Notes under the pieces: generated by a model
What the model was told of the DNA's origin: nothing
Seen by the model: only the letters and a program-made list of their open reading frames with translations
Database searches by the model: none
Part shown: positions 1 through 10,519 of the stretch, piece after piece
How the letters are laid out: every line of letters begins with the position of its first letter
Position numbering within the stretch: position 1 is the first letter of the stretch
Position numbers and translations under genes: made by a program
Assembly: GCA_023935145.1 (NCBI GenBank)
Contig: CM043697.1
Coordinates: 54,290,001 to 54,354,000 of the forward strand
Reading direction: 5' to 3'
From: Bretschneidera sinensis
Lineage: Eukaryota; Streptophyta; Magnoliopsida; Brassicales; Akaniaceae
DNA: 64,000 bases

Positions 1-141
1 ACCTTCCCCTGCCCAGAATAATGTTAATGGTTTCTGCTCAAAACTGCTATTGTTATCCTCTGGAAATGCACAATGAGACCTGCAGTCATTAACTACAAAG
101 GCTCATTGGTATTTGGTACCACACTTATTACCAGTGCTGTG
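1..141. other. 3' flank of the PPR gene
   Basis: Sequence downstream of the DYW stop codon on the minus strand, presumably 3' untranslated region. No other feature is seen. Confidence 0.4.
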
Positions 142-468
142 TTACCAGTAGTCTCCACATGAGCAAATACCATTTTCAACATGGTGAAATCTCTTGATAT
201 CCCTCATTATAATCGTCCTCCTAGTAATTAATGAAATAAACTTGCTTGCTGTATGGCAATCACCACATAATCTTAAGTTCTTTGTAATCCTAATCGGCAC
301 TCCATCTCTGGAGTTCAACAGTCCAAACACAATTGCCAATTTCTCGCTATGCCCACAAAGAATTTCCCTCTTCACTTTATCATCCACATCATGAAGAACA
401 AAGCTTATATCAGGCACATAACCAAGTTCTCTCATTTGTTCTCTAAGAGAATTCCACTTGTACTCAAT
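142..468 (-). pseudogene. DYW deaminase domain cut off in frame from the PPR protein
   Basis: Same reading frame as the PPR gene, directly after its TAA. It encodes the whole C-terminal DYW domain, ending in the diagnostic Asp-Tyr-Trp followed by TAA (142-144). Deaminase signatures are all present: HSEKLA (the HxE zinc and catalytic motif), CGDCH (CxxC zinc ligands) and the terminal HH...CSCGDYW second zinc site. An internal ATG at 435 would give a 97-residue stand-alone DYW protein starting MRELGYVPD. Family knowledge: DYW domains are the cytidine deaminase of plant organelle editing, and separate short DYW proteins can act in trans. No decay is visible inside the domain, so the stop is either recent or tolerated. 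Calling it a pseudogene is an inference from the upstream stop. Confidence 0.75.
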
Positions 469-2217
469 TTATGTATTTCTATAAGCCAGTCTATCTGCAG
501 AACTAAATACATAAAACTTCTTCCCAACTTCAATTGTAGTAAACCCCATACTCTTATGAAATCCCTTCTTCCCCATTTTCATCCTTATTTTCTTCGCCAA
601 TTCCCACATGCCAACATCAGCATATATGTTAGAAAGCAAAACGTAGACACCTGACTGATCAGACTCCAAATGTAGAAGCTTCTTCCCCACTTCTTCTACT
701 AATTCAACTCGTTTATGGATTCTACATGCACTCAATAGAGCTCCCCAAGCGCTAGCACCAGGATTTACAGGCATGTTACTAATGAAGGAAAAAGCTTCAT
801 CAATTTTCCCAGCCCTACCAAGTAAATCTATCATGCATGCATAATGCTCCTCCACTGGTGTAATTCCATAGTCCCTACTCATTGATTTGAAATATCTCCA
901 TCCCTCTTCAACTCTTCCAGAATGGCTACAAACTGACAGAATTGAAACAAACGTTATGGAATTGGGTACTTGGTTTTCTGATTTCATTTGATCAAAACAC
1001 GTAAATGCTTCTGAGTACAGACCATGTATCCCAAAAGCATTAATCATTGCACTCCAAGAAATCACATTTTTCTCTCGCATCTCATTGAAAACTTTTCTAG
1101 CCATTGCAACACAACCACATCTGGCATAAATGTCTATAAAAGATGTATAATTTACCACATCCATCCCAACTCCATTTCTTATCATATAGCCCTGAACACT
1201 TTTTCCTTGCTTCAGAGATCCCACATTTGAGCAAGCCACAAGAATGCTCGCCAAGGTAACTGAATTTGGAGCTACTGATTCTCCTAGCATCTGTCTGAAC
1301 AAGGACATTGCTTCCCAAGCTCTCCCATTTCTCGCAAACCCAGCAATTACTGCAGTCCATAGAACCACATCCTTATCATCAACTTGCTCAAACAATTTAA
1401 AAGCAAAGTTGAGCAACCCACACTTCAGGTACATATCTACAAGGGATGTCTGTAAATAGACATCACGATTCATAAAGTTCCTTTTGATACACACAGCATG
1501 CGTCGCCTTCCCTTCTTTGCCAGCTAAAACATTTCCACAAGCTCGAACCAAACCCTCTAACGTAAAAGCATCCAATTTAAAACCTGAACTTGTCATTTGA
1601 GAAAACAAATCAAACACTTCGAATTCCATGGAGAACTTCAAATACCCTTTCATCATAACACCCCAAAGAACCGAATTTCTCTCAGAAACTCCTTCAAACA
1701 CTTCTTGGGCGTCTTCCAAAACACCCAACTCGCTGTAAATCTCTACTAGGGCAGGCGCAACATAGAGGTCCCTCTCCAATCCCGATTTGATTGCCAAGCA
1801 ATGAACCAATTTTCCATTTTGCAAAACTGATAACCCAAGACAAGCTTTGATAGCAAAAACCAAATTGAAACTATCAACCCCATTACACTCCCTTCGCATA
1901 TCATTACAAAGGAGCAAAACATCGCTAAAACGCTTGTTTTTGGAGTAACTAGAGATGATGGTATTCCATGAATGGAGATTCTTGGAGGTGATCTGATTAA
2001 AGGCTTCAGAAGCGAACTGGAGAGAACCCAATTCGACATAGGCGTTGGTGAGCTTGGAGCCGAAGAGAACTGCTTTGTGGAGTCCGTGAATAATGATATG
2101 GGCATGGAGTTGTTGAGTAAAAGAGAGGTTTCTGGTGTAGAGGAAGAGATAGAGAAGGGTTTTTGTGAGATTTTGTGAAGACATGGTGGGTGTTAGTTTT
2201 CCACCCAATGGACGCAT
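469..2217 (-). CDS. PLS-class pentatricopeptide repeat protein, open frame ends before the DYW domain
   Basis: About 582 residues from the first ATG (2217); a second ATG 11 codons on, at 2184, is also possible. The frame stays open further up but without an ATG. Many PPR units of the P, L and S kinds follow one another (SWNTIISSYSKN, LWTAVIAGFARNGRAWEAM, SWSAMINAFGIHG), then the E block (EEHYACMIDLLGRAGKIDEA, WGALLSACRIHK, YVLLSNIYA) and the start of E+ (FYVFSSADRLAYR). Such proteins bind RNA in mitochondria or chloroplasts, and E/DYW members specify C-to-U editing sites; that role is family knowledge. The frame stops at a TAA (469-471), but the same frame continues at once into an intact DYW domain. 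It is therefore either a nonsense allele, an E+-type protein needing a DYW partner in trans, or a misread base. No introns are seen, as is usual for the family. Confidence 0.85.
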   Translation of the reverse strand: MRPLGGKLTPTMSSQNLTKTLLYLFLYTRNLSFTQQLHAHIIIHGLHKAVLFGSKLTNAYVELGSLQFASEAFNQITSKNLHSWNTIISSYSKNKRFSDVLLLCNDMRRECNGVDSFNLVFAIKACLGLSVLQNGKLVHCLAIKSGLERDLYVAPALVEIYSELGVLEDAQEVFEGVSERNSVLWGVMMKGYLKFSMEFEVFDLFSQMTSSGFKLDAFTLEGLVRACGNVLAGKEGKATHAVCIKRNFMNRDVYLQTSLVDMYLKCGLLNFAFKLFEQVDDKDVVLWTAVIAGFARNGRAWEAMSLFRQMLGESVAPNSVTLASILVACSNVGSLKQGKSVQGYMIRNGVGMDVVNYTSFIDIYARCGCVAMARKVFNEMREKNVISWSAMINAFGIHGLYSEAFTCFDQMKSENQVPNSITFVSILSVCSHSGRVEEGWRYFKSMSRDYGITPVEEHYACMIDLLGRAGKIDEAFSFISNMPVNPGASAWGALLSACRIHKRVELVEEVGKKLLHLESDQSGVYVLLSNIYADVGMWELAKKIRMKMGKKGFHKSMGFTTIEVGKKFYVFSSADRLAYRNT

Positions 2218-2990
2218 TAACGGATTTTCAAAATGCTCACTCACACAAGCAAGGGCGATTGTGAAACTAGGTGTCTTTTATTCATAGTCTGGACTCTCTG
2301 GAAGGAAGGAAAAAAGAACCGAGAGAGAGAGAGAGCGTATGTGTAAGAAAATTTTCAAATGAAAACAATAGCATAGCAGGGATCCCAGTTGCAAGAACGA
2401 GCTAGGCGCTATAGCGGTCCTTTTAACACTTGCTGGGAAATGAGTCGTAAATCTATGGTGCTCAAAAGTCACAGTAACTTTTTGACACAACTGATAGTAA
2501 ATATTTTCAACATATTTTTAACCAGAGTTTTGAATTGGATGTTTCTCACCTCTAATCAAGAGCATTGAGAAGGTAAATATCTTTAAGACATATATTCCTT
2601 TAAAGAAAGACTTATTATGTATTATAACAAAATATTATTTTTATATAATATAATAAATTGATATATTTGATAGTAATTTAAAGTTACATAACATATTCAA
2701 GAAGATAAATGCATTAAAAAGGACAAAGTTAACAGATATTGACACTACAATTCGTAAAGTTGTGTATTTACCCTTTGAATATTAACAATACATAGATCTT
2801 TCAATGAAATTTTTTGAAAATTAATATGATTTATAGATTAATCGAGTAATTCTTCTCATATTATCCACCAAGTAATTTTTTTTTAATAGTAAAAAGTTAC
2901 ATTTGATCATTATTAGACCAAGTTATGGGACTAAAGCCATCGTACGGTTCATACCCGAGTTTGGGGTGTAGCTTATATAGATTTAGAATA
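2218..2990. other. Upstream region of the PPR gene
   Basis: 5' side of the PPR gene. It has a GA run near 2318-2334 (CT-rich on the PPR sense strand, as in many plant leaders), then AT-rich DNA. No gene is seen. Confidence 0.5.
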
Positions 2991-3076
2991 TTAGAGAAAT
3001 TTGTATTTACCCATCCATAATATGACTTAACTTACATGTGAAGGCTTGTAGTTTCAAAATCTACAAATACCTCTCT
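2991..3076 (+). repeat. Left terminal inverted repeat of the 6.3 kb element
   Basis: Matches 9173-9255 in reverse complement over about 85 bp, with scattered substitutions and small gaps. Confidence 0.65.
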
Positions 3077-3333
3077 TATTTTATTCATAGTTTGATTTAA
3101 GATGACAGATACCCTCACCGTTAAATCTTGATTAATCAAATATATTAAATTTGATCAACAATCACTCTGCATCAACATTTATTTGGAAATAACTCCGTAA
3201 TACCCTTTAAAGTTTTAACCATTTATGCTTCATTGCTCAAGTCAAACATTTTCTTTTTTCTTTTATTTATTTTTATCTTTTCCTCCTATGATCTTCTTCT
3301 TCTCAAACTCTCTTCCTCGAGAATTTCTTGTCG

Positions 3334-3368
3334 GGCTCGGGTCTAAACCCAAGCTTTTAGACCGAGCC
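3334..3368. repeat. Short inverted repeat (hairpin)
   Basis: GGCTCGGGTCTAAA (3334-3347) faces TTTAGACCGAGCC (3356-3368) across an 8-base loop; the arms differ by one missing base. Function unknown. Confidence 0.5.
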
Positions 3369-3659
3369 AGTCAGAATGCGACACGCCACTGATTGTGGCT
3401 CAGGAGAAGTACTCCAGTTAGGTTAACCACGGTTAAGCTCCAACCAATAAGGAGCGAACACGTGGTACTGCAGCTCAGTTGTCTCCCTCTGTTTCCTTCT
3501 CTCCTCTTCTCTCGATTACATTTCTCTCTCCTCTATTAGAGTCTCTCTCCTCTGTTACAGTCCTTCACTCCATCTTACACTCTCAAGAAAAATATTGGTG
3601 CTGAGGACAAGCAGGAATTCAAAAAAAATTGAATTCCAAACCGCATAAAATTTCACACT

Positions 3660-3880
3660 TCTCTATTACTCTCACTTAATCTTCACTATAACTCTCCATT
3701 TCTCTCCCTAAAATTTCATTTCCTCTCTCTAAAATTTCATTCTTCTCTCTCTAAAATTTCATTCTTCTCTCTACTCATTCTAGATTTCCCTCTATGAAAT
3801 TTCATTCTCTTTCTCTACAATTTCATTCTTCTATCTCCTCACTCTAGATTTTCCTTCTGAAATTTCATCCCTCTCTCTCG
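3660..3880 (+). repeat. Degenerate CT-rich minisatellite
   Basis: Repeated variants of AAATTTCATTCTTCTCTCTC, about 20-35 bases apart. Such pyrimidine tracts are common in plant leaders, but no open frame follows closely. Confidence 0.6.
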
Positions 3881-6800
3881 ATCTCCTCATATTTCTCTTT
3901 TTGCTCTTATCATCTCTTTTCCCATCTCCATCCCCTAAATCTCAAAAGATAAGTATTTTGATATTTGTTAAGCTTAGTTTTTTTATGTTATGCTATGAAT
4001 TACTTGTGTTTTTCTTATTTTTTTGCAGGTGAACGTTTCCTTTTTTGCTTTAAATTTGTCGTCATTTTTTGGTTGATTCTTGATTAGATTTAATTGGAAG
4101 AGAAGATAGAATGAGAAATTTGGATAAAAGAAAAATGTTATTTTGGTTGTATAGGATGATTTGAGAAAAATGGTAGAAAAAGGTTTATGTTGTTGTAATT
4201 ATGGGTGGTAGTGTAAGAAAATAATATTCTTTCACTTTCCCTTGTTTTGTAACCTTATAATGTTGTTTTAATGCAATTTAAAAACAAAGAAACTAATTTA
4301 AATATAATATTTTTGACGTGTTTTATTAAGATCTCCTATTGTTTGTATTTATATATTTTATTACAATGTAATCTGTGATTATTTTTGCAGCATATATGAG
4401 TAGTGAGTGTTTCCATTCTTTCGGTTCATTTTTAGCTATAGAAGATCTAAAGATGATTGATTTCTTTTCAATGTTTGCTAATCCTACTTTCGTTATCCCA
4501 CTTTTCCAAATTAAGCATAGAAGTTTCAATTTCTAGTTGGTAGAAGACTGTATGAATGAAATTTTGATGCACTTCTAGATATCTTTAGGGAGTCTAGTAG
4601 GTTTATGTTAATTTACATAACATTACATTTGAAATTTCATATTTGTGATTTAAAATGTGACCGTTTAGGACTCAGTTAATCAACATCCTTCAATTTTTGC
4701 TTCTAACTTACATGATGGCTGTCATTTTCCATACCACTTGAAACATAAAGGAGACATTCATTTTTTATGAACATTTTAATGACACTATTTTCTTCATAAG
4801 CATTAGTTCTTTGCTCTCATTTTTATGAGTCTACTACTTTGCTCATATGGGTTTTCTCTAGAAAGTTTAAACTTGCTCATATAGGTTAGATCTTTTGCTT
4901 ATTTCAGTGGTTTGTAGTGTTGCAGCTTTGTTATAATCAATTCACGAGAAGCATACCAACACAACTCTTCTTTGAAAAAAGGTTATTTTCATAGCTCTTC
5001 TAACCAACTGATGAAGGACAAATGATGCGTTTGTTTGTAATTGTCATTTTCCTTGTAATTTTAATGATATCCAAGTGAATGAATTTGTACTGCTTTTCAA
5101 AATGACTTGCTTTTTTTCCTTTTTCCTTGTAGTTTTGATTATTACTAGTTATGTCAAGTATACAGCAAGATGCTCTGGTGTTTATTAGTTTTTGGTGACC
5201 ACACCTATTTTTCTTGTTTCTCCAACAAGTTGTCCCACCTATTTTCCTTGATATCTTTCTTACTCCAAAGTTTGCATGCCATTTTTCTAGTAAATTTGTG
5301 ATTAGAAGTCTATCCAGTTTGAGCTCAAATTATCTTAATTTTGAAGAGAAACTTCTATGGCTGCATTTGAAGAAGTTGAATGGCCACTTGGATGATGGTG
5401 AAATGTCAAAACAACATTTGCAGGCTTTTTTTAGCTTTTTGGTGTAATATATAGGATACTTATTGATGGAAAACTATAATTACCGTAGTAGCTTAGTGCA
5501 AGCACATATGGAGCATGATACAAATATCATTAGTTTTGTTTTACTATATGTTCTTGTTGAATGTAAATCCTAAATTTTCAATTGATTATTCTAGTTGTGC
5601 TTTGTGTAAACCGAGTAAATGTGAGTTAATGCTACTGGTTAGCATCATCAATTACTCAAAATCCTAGGTTGTTCTTGGTGTAAAGTGCTAGTTAGTTTTA
5701 GTGGAAGACAAATTACATTGTAACCCTGCTGTCTAGTTAATACCAATTATCAGAGAAAGAAAATAAGTGGTGCCAATTGTATAAATTAATTCGACATCCA
5801 TTTAAATATAGATTTCAGTCAAATGAATTCGCATGTAATATTGTCAACACAATTCCATTGAGATAAAACCTTGCAATTCCTTGAGATACAACACGCAACA
5901 CTGAGGATAACTAGAAACTGCAACAACAAAAGTGACAATAAGCAAAACAAAGTACGTTAAGATTCTGCACACAAGCTCGCATTAACTAACATATATTTAT
6001 CAGTTAATGTTATGTGAATCATTGAATTAGTTATACAATGAAAGAAAAAGGAACCAAACAAGATAACTCACAAAAAGAGATAGCATCTCTTTCTAATTGG
6101 AATTATGTTCATCACATGTAAAGATTGTTCTCAAAAGTTCCATAAACGAAAAATCTGTGTCAACCAAATTCTAAAGAACAGAGATAAAACACAAGTTAAA
6201 AAATGTGTAAAGAATGATCACCTATTTACTGTGGAGTGAGACAGCTCAGTAGACCATAAATTTCAATTTTTTTTCTTTTTCGCCAATTTTTCTAGCTTCA
6301 CCAAGAGAGAAAAAATTTCAACTCACAAAACAAAACTCTCCATTAACTAAAGATAACTAAAGGAATAGAGCCATCCTTAGAACAAAAATTATGTCTACAT
6401 AAAATAAAAGCTATGATGACCACTAAAAATACTATAGGGTCAGCGTGGAACTCACCCTTATGAAACAAGTACCATGATGCAATTGCTTACATAAAGACAG
6501 AACACTATTAATTATGCTCCACAAATCATGCAGATCATTAGGGAGAAAAATTATTTGTCTCAGCGACATGCTTAAAATTATTCTCCACAAATCATGCATA
6601 TTATTAGAGACTTTAAACTCAAAAAATTCCATAGAGAAGGAAAAAGAGTATAGTCTCTCTTACTTCAAGAAGTACTTGAAGTCTTGCTTTCCCAGAACAC
6701 CGAGATCATCACAAAGAATTTTGACATGCCTAGAAATAGAATAATAAGTAAACATAAACTGTTATAGACTACCCAAAATTACTGCATAAGCACACTAGAA

Positions 6801-7104
6801 CTTGGATATCATAACTTCAACTAACAAGAGCTTAAGATAGGGTTCAGATATCATATATGAATTTAACTATAATAACATAAAAGGAAGAATTGAAACAGAG
6901 AGAATGATTGTTTGCAAATTGAATAAATAAGGATGAAGATGTTGTAAAGATAATCAAAATAAATATCCAAGATAAATAAAAACCATATTCAGTAATCAAG
7001 AACCAAAGTTTCAATCTAAGTTAGCAGGAGCAAGTAGTGTAGCCAAACAGTCCATCCAAACAGAAAAGGCAGATAACACAGCAAACAGATCATTAGTCAA
7101 GACA

Positions 7105-7714
7105 CAAACCCAAATTAAAAAAGTAAACATATAAAAAAATAGTAATCAAGCAAAATCCAAATATCTAATCATTCCTAAAGCTAAAATGAATGAATTAATA
7201 ACAAAAGAGGCAAACAAAACAAAAGGAAAGTTGGTCATTAGTTAAGACTCAAACCCAACCTTTGTATTCTCTAAAAAATATAGTAATTAAAGATGAAAAT
7301 TTTGAATCTCGTGAAAAAATAAATGTACTTGATCATTAGTAGTAGGGATGCAATTGAAAACTATTATTTTTCTTCGAAGCAAATAAACCAAATTTAGCCC
7401 CAGAAATTGCAAACCCAAATTTAAAAAGTAATGAATGAACTGATAGTAATGAAGCATAATCCAAATATCTAATTATTCCTAAAGCTAAAATGAATGAACT
7501 GATAATAGAAGAGGCAAAAAAGAAAGAAAGAAAGTTGATCATTAGTCAAGATAAAAACCCTTGTGTTCTCTAAAATTTATAACAATTAAAGATGAAAATT
7601 TTGAATCCAGGGAAAAAAATAGGAATAGTACCTGATCATTAGTAATGGAGATGCAGTTGTAAACTACTATTCTTCTTCAAAGGACATAAACTAAATTTAG
7701 CCTCAGAAACTACA
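7105..7714 (+). repeat. Tandem duplication, period about 303 bp
   Basis: The block from about 7105 to 7408 is repeated from about 7409 to 7714. Both copies contain CCAAATATCTAAT, CCTAAAGCTAAAATGAATGA, AAAGATGAAAATTTTGAATC and GATCATTAGTA. Copies differ by many substitutions, so the event is not recent. No coding content. Confidence 0.8.
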
Positions 7715-7866
7715 AGATTTTTACAATCATGAGCATAAATAAATCGAGTACAGATTTACAAATCAAATAACCAATACAACAAGTAACTGAGATATGAAAC
7801 CAAACCTTTTACAAATTAAAGAAGTATTCGGTAGCTTACGGAGGCAGTGGCAATGAGCAAAAGGGG

Positions 7867-9172
7867 TATTTATAGGAGAAGTAAGGGCTGGCCAAGAGAT
7901 TAAGAAACTAAGATAATATGTGAAAAGAATGTGCATGGCTGGTCATTTAGGGAAGGGGAAAAGTAGTTTCAAATTTTTAGATGAAAAAGGTGTTTCACTT
8001 TTGGGGTGTAAATATGGGGCTAGAGAAGTGAGGTGTGGCCAACCAAGTTAACAGTGAGAGGGGAAAGACTTTTAGGCGGTTGGACATGGGGAGAGGGAGG
8101 GGTTTCTTTGAGGTGAAAAAAAGTGAATAAGAAGATTTGCAAAAAGGTGAGCAAAAAAATACTTTTTGGAGTGTTTTCAATAAAGCAAAAGCAAAAGCAA
8201 AAGCAAAAAATATGAGGTGAAACTCCCCTTGCTTTGGATGATCAAAGGGAGTGGAAAAAACACAATTTTATTTGGTTTTTGATATATAATAAAGTGGAAA
8301 AGATTAGGGGGAAAATAGTGCAATTACAAAGCAAAAGAAATGAGAAAAAGGCTTCACATTCTATAAAAAAAAAAAAAAAAAACTCATTTTTTTAGGTACT
8401 GTTTTTGGGGTATAAAATGTGATTTTTTGGGTAGAAAAATGTTTCATTTAACATTTAGAAAATGGTAGAAGATTAATAAGGTAATGTCCAATTAACTAAG
8501 CAAAAGGAGAAAAAGAAGAAAAACTTCTTTTTGGTACACATGGTTGTCCAAAAAGGGAGAAAAATCAGCTACTTTATAAGTGCATTGTTGTTGCTTTATA
8601 GGTGGAAAAGTCTTATTTTGTATGGAAAAAAGGAATCATTTGGTAAAAAAAAAAAATATGAGGGAATCTAGGGGGGAGATGTGAGTTCAAAAAGCAAAAA
8701 GAAAGAGTTAAAATTCCTCATTATGGATAGCCATATAGGGAGATGAGAGAGACATCCTTTTGGTTATAAAAAATAACTTTTACTTTAAGAAAAATAAATC
8801 AATCAAAGAGTGCCAAGTGGAGGGTGAAATTGGAAGTTCACCTTTAAAAATTAAAAGTATAATTGGGCTTGAAATTTGGGCCAAAAGTGTTTAGGCTTAG
8901 GAAAGATCAATGGCTTTAGTGGATTTTGGATTGAGTCAAAGTTTAAATAAAGACTTTGGTCTTGGATTAGTTGAATTAAATAAGGTCCAATTGATTTAAA
9001 CCCAAAGTGAATAAAATGGACTGAACAAAATGGTCTTTCAATTTCTCCTACTCCCTAATTAAATTCATACTTCCTCACTTACCGAGTCCGCGCACACTAG
9101 GATCAAAGATTTGTCATAGGAACCCGTACGTGGTCCATTAAAAAAAATTTGGAACAAAATTGGGTGTCTACA
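7867..9172 (-). other. LTR-like or promoter-like segment, minus strand
   Basis: Read on the minus strand, the segment starts TGTAGACACCCAATTTTGTT at 9172, a typical plant LTR start (TGTAGACACCC). It runs through AT-rich DNA to a good TATA box, CTATAAATA (7867-7875). It lies directly against the right TIR, suggesting a retrotransposon inserted inside the TIR element. The far end, a primer-binding site and a second LTR copy were not found, so the call is tentative. Confidence 0.35.
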
Positions 9173-9255
9173 GAGGGTATCTGTAAATTTTGAAACTATG
9201 GGTCCTCATCTGTAGGCTAGGCCATACTATAGGTGGGTAAATGTAATTTTCCTAA
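9173..9255 (-). repeat. Right terminal inverted repeat of the 6.3 kb element
   Basis: Inverted partner of 2991-3076. Confidence 0.65.
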
Positions 9256-9355
9256 AAAGTTATAATCTAAACATTTTGGTTTTGTGATTAAGCATTTTCA
9301 GGATCTTTATGTAAAATAATTGAGTTCGATCCTCTTTTCCACTGTGTTAAAAAAA

Positions 9356-9520
9356 GGTAAATATCAATTTTGGTCCCTAACGTTTGGACCAAATAACAAT
9401 TGGGTCCCTAATGTTTCTATTTAAACAATCAGACCTTTAACATGTCAAATGCAAAACAATTAGGTTCTTAAACCATGATACCGTGAAGAAAACTAATGGG
9501 GCACATGTCACGGGTCTCGC
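9356..9520 (+). repeat. Left TIR of the Mutator-like element
   Basis: Pairs with 16880-17046 in reverse complement. Similarity is high over the outer 130 bases and weaker inward. Confidence 0.8.
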
Positions 9521-10186
9521 ACGGGCTTCACAAAATGGACGAAAATACCAAATCTACCCTCAATCCCCAATTCATCTTAAGGAAAAATTCTCTCGTCTCT
9601 TCCTTACACTAGATTCTTTTCATCCACAACCACTTCTCATCCTCTTTCTCACGCGACAAATGACACAGGGGTCTATCTTCTTCTCAATTGTTCAAACCCA
9701 TATCATCTTCCTCCTCACGCAACAGATGTCACAAGGTTTGTCTCGTTTTATGAAACCCATTTCATTTCTCTCTTGCAACGGACGCTTTTGAGCTATCAAA
9801 CTCTATGAGACAATTTTTATGCTTGCGATCGATGCCTTATTCTCTAAGTATGAGTAATCAAATACATTTTTAATTTTTTTTTTTTGGTTTGTTGAATGTA
9901 TCGAAGTTTGTGGTATGCGTCAACTATTTGGGTGCTTTTGTTGATTTGGTGAACCAATCACAGTGCTTTGTAGAAGTGTTTTGTTTCTTTTTTTGGGTCT
10001 ATTTGATGTAATTTTCTGGGTCCCGTACTGTGCTTTGTAGAAGTGCTTTGTTTATTTTTTAACCTATGTTTGATGTAATTTTCTGGGTCCATAATGCCAA
10101 ACATTTCAATTTTCTAGTGTTCTCTCATTGTGTACATTAACATTGTTTGCCATTGTTGCTTGTCTATCACTTTTTTATGCAGGTAA

Positions 10187-10519
10187 ATGGGTACTGTGTA
10201 TTTTTCTATAAGATTTCACTACAATGGTTATTTTATTTCCAAACCAACTTAGAAATATGTTGGGGGAAAGACAGTGATATATGATGGTTGCGTCAATGAT
10301 AAGATGCCTATCTATGAGCTCACAGACACTTTAGGAAGTGTTGGCATAACTGATGTACAAAACTTGCATTACACTGAACCTGGATGTGGATTACAAAATG
10401 ACTTTAAGAGACTAGCAACTAATCAAGATGTAAAGACTTTCAGTGCTTTGATTAAACCTGAAATAATGGGGGACATCTATTGTGGTACTTGTGTTCATAA
10501 AATAAGAGTAAAGAAGTAA
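10187..10519 (+). pseudogene. MuDR-type transposase N-terminus (PB1-like domain), remnant
   Basis: From an ATG at 10187 the frame reads SIRFHYNGYFISKP, an in-frame TAG at 10250, then VGGKTVIYDGC, MPIYELTDTLGSVG, LHYTEPGCGLQNDFKRLATN, ending at a TAA. This layout (an H/Y-rich beta start, a Y-x-GG motif, a D-containing turn, a 'lyy.ePG.gL..g...l..d.d' tail) is that of the plant transposase PB1-like domain in front of MuDR transposases. The MULE catalytic core and the SWIM zinc finger are absent. The ATG follows TTTTTTATGCAG, so this may be an exon start. Confidence 0.65.

Larger units (their letters stand above)
2991..9255. mobile_element. 6.3 kb TIR-bounded DNA element, transposase not seen
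   Basis: Both ends carry the same sequence of about 85 bp in inverted orientation (left begins TTAGAGAAATTTGTATTTAC; right, read inward, begins TTAGGAAAATTACATTTACC), with shared blocks such as TAGTTTCAAAAT. No recognisable transposase or other protein lies between them, so it is probably non-autonomous. Inside are a pyrimidine-rich stretch (3480-3900), a 303-bp tandem duplication (7105-7714) and a promoter-bearing LTR-like segment abutting the right TIR. I could not find a convincing target-site duplication, so the superfamily is open; a Mutator-like element is one option. Confidence 0.55.
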
